A stretch of DNA of 64,000 nucleotides from Paenibacillus sp. VTT E-133291 (GTDB taxonomy: Bacteria > Bacillota > Bacilli > Paenibacillales > Paenibacillaceae): positions 62,001 through 126,000 of the forward strand of contig NZ_NFVA01000004.1 of assembly GCF_002264395.1 (NCBI RefSeq), in the 5' to 3' direction. How positions within the stretch are numbered: position 1 is the stretch's first letter; every line of letters starts with the position of its first letter. The notes below the pieces were generated by a model that was not told the origin of the DNA, did no database searches, and saw only the letters and a list, made by a program, of their open reading frames with translations. Shown one piece after another: positions 1 to 6,642 of this stretch. A program made the position numbers and the translations under genes.

Positions 1-537
1 ATCAAGCAAGGATCAATCACTAGTATCTATAAGGGCGAGAAAAATGCTGAAATCGGCCTCAACGGCTATGGTCATGGCGTTCGCTTAGGCATTTCTGATG
101 AAACGGAAATCGTATCTGCTGATAATAAGAAGCTAACCTTTGCTGATCTGCAGCTAGGCATGTCCATCGAGGTTGAGCACAGTATGGTCATGGCTATGAG
201 CATGCCGCCATTGGCGGGCGCGATCAAGATTGTTGTGAAAGACCAAGCTCCGGATCAGCAGACCCTGGGAACGGTTGGCGTGATCGAAGAGGTTACTTCT
301 TCAGATAATGGCATGACCCGCGTTGTAATTAAAGGCGATAAGCTCAGTGATTCTTCCTTCGAGACGATTGTTCTAAATACTACAGACACTACGACTATTC
401 TCGGCACGAAAGATAATCAGAAGATTGCCACAAGTGAGCTGAAAAAAGGTGACAAAGTGTATGCGTTCTACGGTCCGATGTTAACCAAGAGCTTGCCACC
501 TATCGGCCAAGCGACCAAAATCGTTGTAGAAAACTAA
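1..537 (+). CDS. C-terminal part of a hypothetical, probably secreted protein (5' truncated by window edge)
   Basis: The frame is open from the first base, so the gene starts outside the window; 178 residues are visible. The visible part is rich in beta-prone stretches, with repeated short patterns of the kind 'G-x-I ... x-V-V-I-K-G' and 'D-T-T-x-I', each followed by a hydrophilic turn. This looks like repeated small beta-barrel or OB-like segments, as at the C-termini of Paenibacillus copper-amine-oxidase-like stalk proteins, but no stalk motif is visible here. There is an internal Met-rich stretch (VMAMSMP). It ends one base before the convergent CdsA-like gene. Function is unknown; the secreted-protein assignment is inference from style only. 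Confidence 0.6.
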   Translation: MKQGSITSIYKGEKNAEIGLNGYGHGVRLGISDETEIVSADNKKLTFADLQLGMSIEVEHSMVMAMSMPPLAGAIKIVVKDQAPDQQTLGTVGVIEEVTSSDNGMTRVVIKGDKLSDSSFETIVLNTTDTTTILGTKDNQKIATSELKKGDKVYAFYGPMLTKSLPPIGQATKIVVEN

Positions 538-538
538 T

Positions 539-1396
539 TTACATGAAATCGAAGAAATAACGGATGACATGGAAAAAGACCGGCGAGGTGTAGGTCAAGC
601 TGTCTACACGGCTTAAATAGCTTTCTTTTAAAGCTACGAATTTATCACCATCACCGATGAGCAAATCTCGCTTCAGCACGGAAACCGTTAAGCTACCCAA
701 GAAGCCGCTCAAACTGATTAACATGCCTGACAGGAAACCGAAAATTGGGTTGAGCGGCGTCAGGTAGGGATAGATCAAATAGGAGACCCCGGTTGTTACG
801 ACAAATGCACAGGCAAAACCTTCCCAGGTCAAATACGGGTTGGCAGTTGGGACCACTTTGCGCTTTCCCATATAGAGGGATGCGAGATAGTGGACCACAT
901 CATTCAGCTGTGTCAGCACTACTAGGAATAATACAAGCCCCGCCCCATACTCCGGTGTAGCAAATTGAAAATAGGCTAAGTGACTAAGTCCGAAAACCAT
1001 CAGCATTAATCCCCACTGGGTTGAACTAACACTACGCAGGAAGCCAACGGTCCCTTTATTAATAAGCCTAGGTAGCGGTAGGAGTAAGAAAACATAGACT
1101 GGAATAAACACAATAAACATCCCGTACCACTCGATATAAATCCAGTAGAACTGTAGAGGAATGGATAAGTACGCCCACAGAAATAATCTGCGGTCGGATT
1201 TTCGTGACTTTATCATGGAGAAATATTCTTTGAGTGCGAAGAAGGTCAGCACCATTAGTGCCAACAGTGAGACGACTGGATTAAAGAGAGTAGCTAAACA
1301 AAAGATAAAAAGCATGCCCCACCAGGTTTTGATGCGGAAGCCGATACCCGTATAGTCTTTACTGGGCTGTAATTTGCCTATAACTACATACATCAA
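539..1396 (-). CDS. Phosphatidate cytidylyltransferase (CdsA family), N-terminus probably disrupted
   Basis: This is a membrane enzyme of the CdsA family, which makes CDP-diacylglycerol from phosphatidate and CTP. The 285 residues have about seven hydrophobic segments. The C-terminal family signature is recognisable: a basic residue and Asp in KRDLLIGDGDKF, then the SRVDS motif near residue 265 (canonical form ...DR-x-DS). The start used here is TTG/ATG at 1396/1393. It lies in the middle of a hydrophobic helix: the same frame continues upstream to 1459 as a clear transmembrane segment (LLTVILIFAALSAIH) but has no ATG, GTG or TTG start. A short ATG frame from 1500 would join it if one base were added near 1457. 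The gene is therefore either frameshifted or has a sequence error. CdsA family is confident; functionality is uncertain. Confidence 0.8.
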   Translation of the reverse strand: MMYVVIGKLQPSKDYTGIGFRIKTWWGMLFIFCLATLFNPVVSLLALMVLTFFALKEYFSMIKSRKSDRRLFLWAYLSIPLQFYWIYIEWYGMFIVFIPVYVFLLLPLPRLINKGTVGFLRSVSSTQWGLMLMVFGLSHLAYFQFATPEYGAGLVLFLVVLTQLNDVVHYLASLYMGKRKVVPTANPYLTWEGFACAFVVTTGVSYLIYPYLTPLNPIFGFLSGMLISLSGFLGSLTVSVLKRDLLIGDGDKFVALKESYLSRVDSLTYTSPVFFHVIRYFFDFM

Positions 1397-1548
1397 GTGA
1401 ATGGCCGATAAGGCCGCAAAAATCAGGATTACCGTTAATAGAGAGCGGTCGATAGCTAATCACCAACTTGTCGTAGAGTAGATTCCATTAATGGGTTCAT
1501 ATGTTATTATGAAGGAAACGTTCAATCTTGATAAGGGGAAAATTGTAA

Positions 1549-2091
1549 ATGGCAGATGATCCATCGGTCTTTATCTTGCTTACGAACACCGGAACGCTCT
1601 TTACGAAGCTTATCCAAGGCTACACGAGAGCTCCTTATAATCATGCCTCGATCTCCTTTAATCGGGAGCTTTCCGAGTTATATAGCTTTGGCAGAAAGCA
1701 CCCAAGCAACCCTCTAAACGGAGGGTTCGTGAAGGAGAATATTAAGACAGGCACGTTCAGCAAATATCCAAATACGACGTGTGTTCTATATGAACTTCAA
1801 GTTACAGCCCGTGAAGTGGAGAAAATGGAGCGGGTACTCAAAGTCTTTATCCGAAGCCGGCAAAAGTACCTCTATAATATTCTCGGCGTGATTGGTATCG
1901 CACTGAAAGAACCTGTCGAATTCAGCAACTCCTACTTCTGCTCACAGTTTGTAGCGGAAATTCTGGAGAGGTCTGGCATTAAGCTATGGAACAAGCTGCC
2001 CGCGCTCGTAACGCCCGATGATTTTCGGCAAAGCGATCGGCTGAAGCTGATTTATCGAGGCAAATTAAGTGAGTACGAACCTAAAAGCTAA
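1549..2091 (+). CDS. YiiX/YebB-like permuted papain-fold hydrolase
   Basis: The 180-residue protein has the layout of the circularly permuted NlpC/P60-like (YiiX/DUF830) family. An early His lies in the motif YNHASIS (about residue 31) and a later Cys in NSYFCSQFVAEIL (about residue 131). Together these would give the catalytic dyad of a cysteine hydrolase acting on amide or acyl bonds. No signal peptide is visible, so a cytoplasmic location is likely. A purine-rich site (AAGGGGAA) precedes the ATG. It is followed 14 bp later by a methyltransferase gene, probably in one transcript. The substrate cannot be told from sequence. Confidence 0.7.
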   Translation: MADDPSVFILLTNTGTLFTKLIQGYTRAPYNHASISFNRELSELYSFGRKHPSNPLNGGFVKENIKTGTFSKYPNTTCVLYELQVTAREVEKMERVLKVFIRSRQKYLYNILGVIGIALKEPVEFSNSYFCSQFVAEILERSGIKLWNKLPALVTPDDFRQSDRLKLIYRGKLSEYEPKS

Positions 2092-2105
2092 GGGAGAGTA
2101 TTGGG

Positions 2106-2861
2106 ATGAATAACAAAGAACGTTTCTCAAATCGGGTAGATTCGTATGTGAAATATCGCCCGAGTTACCCTAAAGAAGCCATTGATTATTTATACAATAC
2201 GATTGGGCTAAAACCGAATTGTGATATTGCGGATATTGGCGCAGGAACAGGAATATTTTCGGCACTGCTTCTGGAGCGCGGGAGTCGTGTGACTGCCGTT
2301 GAACCAAATCCGGAAATGCGTACAGCTGCGGAGGAGATGCTCGCAAAGGATAACCATTTTCGCGCATTGCCTGGGTCTGCCGAGAAGACAGAATTGCCAG
2401 ACCAGTCTGTAGACTTTATCGTATGTGCCCAGGCGTTTCACTGGTTTGATAGGGACGCAGCGCAATTAGAATTCAAGCGGATTCTTAAACCGGGTGGAAA
2501 GGCAGTTCTGATATGGAATTCTCGGCGTACTTACGGTACCCCATTCCTGGAGGAATATGAGCAGCTTGTGCAAACCTTCGGCACCGACTACACTGGGGTT
2601 AATCATAAGAACATTACTCCTGAAATCCTTAGCTCCTTTTTTAAGGCAGGGCAGATGCAAGTAGCGCACTTTAGCAATCAGCAGGTGTTTGATTTCGAGG
2701 GATTAAGCGGACGGGCGAGATCATCTTCCTACATTCCAGCCCCCGGAGATCCACATTTCGAGAGTATGATGACGGAGCTGAGGAACCTATTTGAACGAAA
2801 TAAACAGGATGATAAAGTATTTTTTGAATATGAGACCGAGGTCTATTGGGGCGAAGTATAG
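2106..2861 (+). CDS. Class I SAM-dependent methyltransferase
   Basis: The 251-residue protein carries the Rossmann-type SAM-binding motif I (ADIGAGTGIFS, about residues 42-52). An acidic end of strand 2 follows (VTAVEPNPEM), then motif II/III (VDFIVCAQAFHWFD, about residues 102-115), as in the Methyltransf_11/25 group (UbiE-like). The N-terminal FSNRVDSYVKYRPSYP is typical of a subgroup annotated as small-molecule methyltransferases. The ATG follows AAGGGAGAGTATTGGG. It is cotranscribed with the upstream hydrolase and closed by a strong terminator. The methyl acceptor is unknown. Confidence 0.85.
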   Translation: MNNKERFSNRVDSYVKYRPSYPKEAIDYLYNTIGLKPNCDIADIGAGTGIFSALLLERGSRVTAVEPNPEMRTAAEEMLAKDNHFRALPGSAEKTELPDQSVDFIVCAQAFHWFDRDAAQLEFKRILKPGGKAVLIWNSRRTYGTPFLEEYEQLVQTFGTDYTGVNHKNITPEILSSFFKAGQMQVAHFSNQQVFDFEGLSGRARSSSYIPAPGDPHFESMMTELRNLFERNKQDDKVFFEYETEVYWGEV

Positions 2862-2880
2862 TATATGATCAGCATATTAA

Positions 2881-2922
2881 AAAGACTCAAATCCTAGTGA
2901 TAACAGGGATTGAGTCTTTTTT
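2881..2922. terminator. Bidirectional rho-independent terminator
   Basis: The inverted repeat AAAGACTCAAATCC / GGGATTGAGTCTTT (one bulge) ends in a T-run on the plus strand and has an A-run at the other end. It lies between the convergent methyltransferase and histidine kinase genes, so it can serve both. Confidence 0.85.
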
Positions 2923-2931
2923 TACTTTTAG

Positions 2932-4206
2932 TTATGAAAGATGAACGTAAAAGGTGGTGGATTCGCCGACCGTGCTTTTGGCGTAAATTTTTCCTTTATG
3001 TTGTTCAATGATGGATTTGGCAATCGCCAGCCCTAGGCCATAACCCCCTTGTGTACGCGCTCGGGAAGCATTCGTACGGTAGAAACGGTCAAAGATTCTC
3101 GCTAAGTGCTCCGGTGCAATGCCCTCACCCGTATTGGTGACCGATAACACCATATCATTATGGTGGTTTTTAAGGGATAAAGTGACTGAGCCTTTAGGAT
3201 TCGTATATTTTACAGCGTTGTCTAAAAGGATCATAATCACTTGTTTAATTTGTTCACTATTCCCTAGCACGATCAGGTTAGGTTCAATGTCATATTCAAG
3301 CGAAATATGCTTTTCGAAGATAACAGCTTCCATTGTTAAAATAATATTCTCAACCGCTTCGCTCAAATTGAATTTCGAATAGATCAGGGTCGATCTGGAA
3401 TCGTCCATCTCGGTTAGGTATAGCAGATCATTGGTCAGACGGGTCATTCTCTCTGTTTCCGACTTGATATAGTGCAGCCACTTCGATTGATTGTGAATAG
3501 TATCATCACTGTTGGAGAGAAGAACATCCGCATTGGTGTTAATAATGGTCAACGGCGTCTTCAATTCATGGGAAGCATCGGCAATAAACTGCTTCTGTTT
3601 ATTAAAAGCCTCCTTCACCGGTGCGATAGACCGATTAGCGAAAAACCGGCTTGTGAAGTATAAAATAATTAGCATCACCGAGCCAACTACAGAGAAGGTA
3701 TAGATTAGATTGGTGAGGATTTTCTGCTGGGCAGTGATGTCCAGAAATACAAGCATCGCTCCATCATTCGTATGCTGGATGTTGAAGATCCATTTGCTGC
3801 TGTCCAAGGTGAACCTTCCGGTATCTTTATCAGCACTTAGAGCCTCTTGCAGAGCTGTAGTATAAAAATCATCATCCATCGTAAATTTGGAATCTTTCCC
3901 GATGAGGTTCGACGCTGTATCTATCTTCAGCATAAATGAGACAGACCGTTCCGGAGGTGGAGTTCCGTTATCGATACGTTTATTATCAGCATGGGGTAAC
4001 TGGGAACTTCCCTTAGTTGAGCCCATTCGTCCTGTATCACCGCCGGGAGACTTGTAGTTCTCCATAATTCTGTGAAGATCCATCTGAATATTGTTTTGGA
4101 CATCTTGGTACGTAATGACATAAATCGAGATGAAAGCCACCAGCATTATTACGGATATAGTTACTAGGTTAACAATAAGAAATCGATTTCTGAGCTTCGT
4201 GAACAT
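2932..4206 (-). CDS. Two-component sensor histidine kinase
   Basis: The 424-residue membrane kinase has a first transmembrane helix at about 9-31, an extracytoplasmic region of about 130 residues, and a second helix at about 167-185. The HisKA dimerisation box is FIADASHELKTPLT with phospho-acceptor His213. A HATPase_c domain follows, with N-box (LLDNAVKYT), G1 (SVTNTGEGI) and G2 (GLGLAIAKSI). HAMP is not evident. The start codon overlaps the stop of the upstream response regulator by 1 base, so the pair is translationally coupled. The signal sensed is unknown. The neighbouring divergent VTC/DUF4956/beta-helix operon is the likely target. Confidence 0.92.
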   Translation of the reverse strand: MFTKLRNRFLIVNLVTISVIMLVAFISIYVITYQDVQNNIQMDLHRIMENYKSPGGDTGRMGSTKGSSQLPHADNKRIDNGTPPPERSVSFMLKIDTASNLIGKDSKFTMDDDFYTTALQEALSADKDTGRFTLDSSKWIFNIQHTNDGAMLVFLDITAQQKILTNLIYTFSVVGSVMLIILYFTSRFFANRSIAPVKEAFNKQKQFIADASHELKTPLTIINTNADVLLSNSDDTIHNQSKWLHYIKSETERMTRLTNDLLYLTEMDDSRSTLIYSKFNLSEAVENIILTMEAVIFEKHISLEYDIEPNLIVLGNSEQIKQVIMILLDNAVKYTNPKGSVTLSLKNHHNDMVLSVTNTGEGIAPEHLARIFDRFYRTNASRARTQGGYGLGLAIAKSIIEQHKGKIYAKSTVGESTTFYVHLS

Positions 4207-4883
4207 TAGGCTGTCACCTCTAATACATACCCTACATTTCTGATCGTACTAATGCGTACAGTGGAATTTAAGAAGGTCAATTTTTTTCTCAAAAAAGAAA
4301 TATACACTTCTACATTGTTGTGCTCTGCCTCCGAATCAAACCCCCATAACTTCTCAATAATTTGTTCCTTGGAGGTTACGGCTTGTTTCCTCAGAATCAG
4401 AAGCTCCAATAATTCACTTTCCTTAAGATTCAGCTTGATCTCTTTGCCACCTACGGTAAGCTTCAGAGTCGATGTATTCAATTCAATATCCCCGAACTTT
4501 AAAGCATCATCTGGAATAACCTCGTTTTTACGTCTTAGTACAGCCCTTATTCGTGCCAGTAAGATCTCCGAGGAAAAAGGTTTGGCGATATAATCATCAG
4601 CCCCATAGTCTAGTCCAGTGACCATATCTGTTATCTCACCCTTTGCTGTAAGCAGGATAACGGGAGTGGATACCCCCTTCTTACGCAGCGACTTGAGGAC
4701 GCTAACCCCATCCATCTCAGGCAGCATAATATCGAGCAGCAGCAAATCATAAATTCCGCTCAGTGCATAATCCAGACCCGATCTACCGTCATGGACTGCG
4801 TCCACCGAATAATTATGTTTTTTTAATATTTGAGTTAAGGCTTCGGCGAGATGAAGCTCGTCTTCTACGATTAATATTCTCAT
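4206..4883 (-). CDS. OmpR/PhoB-family response regulator
   Basis: The 225-residue regulator has a receiver domain with the acidic pair E7-D8-E9, phospho-acceptor Asp51 (LLLLDIMLPEMDG) and conserved Lys (YIAKPF). A winged-helix Trans_reg_C domain follows (VEVYISFLRKKL ... IRTVRNVGYVL style ending). It is the first gene of an operon with the histidine kinase. In the divergent intergenic region two 22-bp tandem repeats of an 11-bp unit are visible (4943-4964, and inverted at 5117-5138). This is the expected target shape for this family and suggests autoregulation plus control of the operon starting at 5202. Confidence 0.93.
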   Translation of the reverse strand: MRILIVEDELHLAEALTQILKKHNYSVDAVHDGRSGLDYALSGIYDLLLLDIMLPEMDGVSVLKSLRKKGVSTPVILLTAKGEITDMVTGLDYGADDYIAKPFSSEILLARIRAVLRRKNEVIPDDALKFGDIELNTSTLKLTVGGKEIKLNLKESELLELLILRKQAVTSKEQIIEKLWGFDSEAEHNNVEVYISFLRKKLTFLNSTVRISTIRNVGYVLEVTA

Positions 4884-4942
4884 GGTTCTGCCATCCCCTA
4901 CATAAAACGAGTATTTGTTATTGAGGTCATTATATCAGTATT

Positions 4943-4964
4943 ACCTTTACTGAACCTTAATGAA
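4943..4964 (+). promoter_or_regulatory. Putative response regulator box A (two 11-bp direct repeats)
   Basis: ACCTTTACTGA is immediately followed by ACCTTAATGAA. Tandem 11-bp repeats are the usual binding geometry of OmpR/PhoB dimers. This copy is 60-80 bp upstream of the response regulator start. Binding is inference. Confidence 0.55.
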
Positions 4965-5116
4965 GGTTGGTATAGAACTGTATTGTGAAAATTGAACAGG
5001 TGGCAAGTAACGGAGGGGAATTTTGGAACTGTAGGAGCAATAGCGTCCGCCTTTGTCTGCGAAAGTCCAACATTCACCGCAGTTACGATTTACACCTCTG
5101 TTAGTGGGATGTAAAA

Positions 5117-5138
5117 CCATTTAAGATTCATTAAAGGT
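5117..5138 (-). promoter_or_regulatory. Putative response regulator box B (inverted copy)
   Basis: Read on the minus strand it is ACCTTTAATGA followed by ATCTTAAATGG, closely matching box A at 4943. It sits about 65-85 bp upstream of the VTC-domain gene, where an activator could contact polymerase. Of the remaining 318-bp intergenic region, 5020-5070 holds a GC-richer stretch that may be a dispersed intergenic element; no gene is seen. Confidence 0.55.
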
Positions 5139-5201
5139 TTGGGATCTAAGATACATTCATAAGCACAAGAGACAACGATAAGCAGAAAGGAATGATCCCA
5201 T

Positions 5202-5945
5202 ATGGCGATTGAGGTATTCAACCGTTATGAGAACAAATATTTACTGGATAACGAAGCCTACTATAAATTTTATAACCAATTACTTGAATACATGGAGCTA
5301 GACGATTTCAACAAGCAGCATGAGTTTTATTCCATAACCAACTTATATTATGATACTGCGCACAATACGCTGATTCGTAACAGTCTTGCGAAGCCGAAGT
5401 ACAAAGAGAAGCTGCGTTTAAGAGCTTACGGTGTGCCAAATCAAGATACAAAGGTTTATCTGGAAATCAAGAAGAAGGTGTTCGGGCTGGTGAATAAAAG
5501 AAGAACGTCGCTCAAATTGGACGAGGCTTATGCTTTTGTTGCCACAGGCAGGGAGCCAGAATTCGAGGACTACATGAACAAACAGGTGATTGAAGAGATT
5601 AAATACTTTTTAACGCGATATGAATTGCAGCCTAAAGTGTATCTGTCTTATGACCGCAAAGCGTTGTTTTGTAAAAATAATCGTGATTTAAGAATCACGT
5701 TCGATACGAATATCCGAAGTCGGCGGTACGATCTCAAGATGGAGCATGGCGTTTATGGCGAACCATTACTAGAGCCGGGTCAGTGGCTGATGGAAGTAAA
5801 GGCTGAAAATACGATTCCGGTCTGGTTAGCAAAAATGCTCTCAGAGCATCAAATGTACCGTACAAGCTTCTCCAAATACGGTAATGAATATAAAAAAATG
5901 CTGAAGAACAGTAAAACAGATCGGGGGAGTGCTCTTTATGCTTGA
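5202..5945 (+). CDS. VTC-domain (polyphosphate polymerase-like) protein
   Basis: The 247 residues match the VTC domain, a tunnel-fold triphosphate-processing domain related to the yeast vacuolar transporter chaperone polymerase. Visible family features are the N-terminal RYENKYLL, basic clusters on strands (KEKLRLRAYG, EIKKKVFG, VNKRRTSL), LSYDRKALF, RITFDTNIRSR, and the acidic end LMEVKAE. No transmembrane segment is present. In bacteria VTC genes usually travel with a DUF4956 membrane protein and often with CotH or beta-helix proteins; the first two are next in line here. Whether it makes polyphosphate is not established for these bacterial copies. Its end overlaps the next gene by 8 bp. 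Confidence 0.88.
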   Translation: MAIEVFNRYENKYLLDNEAYYKFYNQLLEYMELDDFNKQHEFYSITNLYYDTAHNTLIRNSLAKPKYKEKLRLRAYGVPNQDTKVYLEIKKKVFGLVNKRRTSLKLDEAYAFVATGREPEFEDYMNKQVIEEIKYFLTRYELQPKVYLSYDRKALFCKNNRDLRITFDTNIRSRRYDLKMEHGVYGEPLLEPGQWLMEVKAENTIPVWLAKMLSEHQMYRTSFSKYGNEYKKMLKNSKTDRGSALYA

Positions 5946-6618
5946 TTCATTATTTACCGTAGCAACGAGTACAGAGCTAACGTTTACCAACGCAATTCTA
6001 ACTATTTTTATAGCTATCGCCCTTGGCGGGATCATTAGCTACACCTATATGAAGACAAATTCCGGCGGGTATTCGCAAAGCTTCACACTCACGATGGTAC
6101 TGCTGCCCGTAATTGTGGCCATCATCATTCTGCTTATTGGCAGTAATGTTGCCAGAGCCTTCAGTCTTGCCGGAGCATTCTCCATCATTCGGTTCAGAAG
6201 TGCGCCTGGCGATCCGAAGGATATCACCTTTGTATTGTTCACCATGGCATCAGGACTTGCCTGCGGGGTAGGTTCTTTCGGATACGCGGTGTTGTTTACC
6301 CTTATTCTGTGCGCCCTGATGTTTATTCTTAATCGGACTAATTTTGGGGTAAGAACAACATCGCAAAAAACACTAAAGGTAACTATTCCAGAGAGTCTGG
6401 GGTATGAAGAAGCCTTCGCAGAAGTTTTCAATACATTTAATGTAGGGTATGAGCTTAAGAAGATTAGAACGACTGAGCTTGGCAGTTTATATGAACTGGT
6501 CTACTCCGTTACGCTGAGTGAGGCTGTGAACCAGAAGGAGTTCCTGGATGCGATCCGTACTCGAAATGGGAATCTAGATCTCTCGTTAACCATGACTCCC
6601 ACTGTAAATGACTATTAA
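5938..6618 (+). CDS. DUF4956 membrane protein
   Basis: The 226-residue protein begins with a short hydrophobic segment and has further membrane helices at about 18-37, 48-70, and a pair around 95-125. A soluble C-terminal domain of about 100 residues follows. The motif FSIIRFRSAPGDPKDITFVLF between the helices is characteristic of DUF4956. I chose the ATG at 5938 because GGGGGAG lies 8 bases upstream; a GTG at 5929 would have no site. It overlaps the VTC gene, so the two are coupled. It probably forms a membrane partner for the VTC-domain protein (inference from constant co-occurrence). Confidence 0.88.
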   Translation: MLDSLFTVATSTELTFTNAILTIFIAIALGGIISYTYMKTNSGGYSQSFTLTMVLLPVIVAIIILLIGSNVARAFSLAGAFSIIRFRSAPGDPKDITFVLFTMASGLACGVGSFGYAVLFTLILCALMFILNRTNFGVRTTSQKTLKVTIPESLGYEEAFAEVFNTFNVGYELKKIRTTELGSLYELVYSVTLSEAVNQKEFLDAIRTRNGNLDLSLTMTPTVNDY

Positions 6619-6642
6619 AATGACCGAAAGGATGGATGGAAT

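Noticed and set aside
6045..6431. Minus-strand frame inside the DUF4956 gene
   Set aside because: The plus-strand protein has a clear family signature; the reverse frame has no RBS and no recognisable domain.
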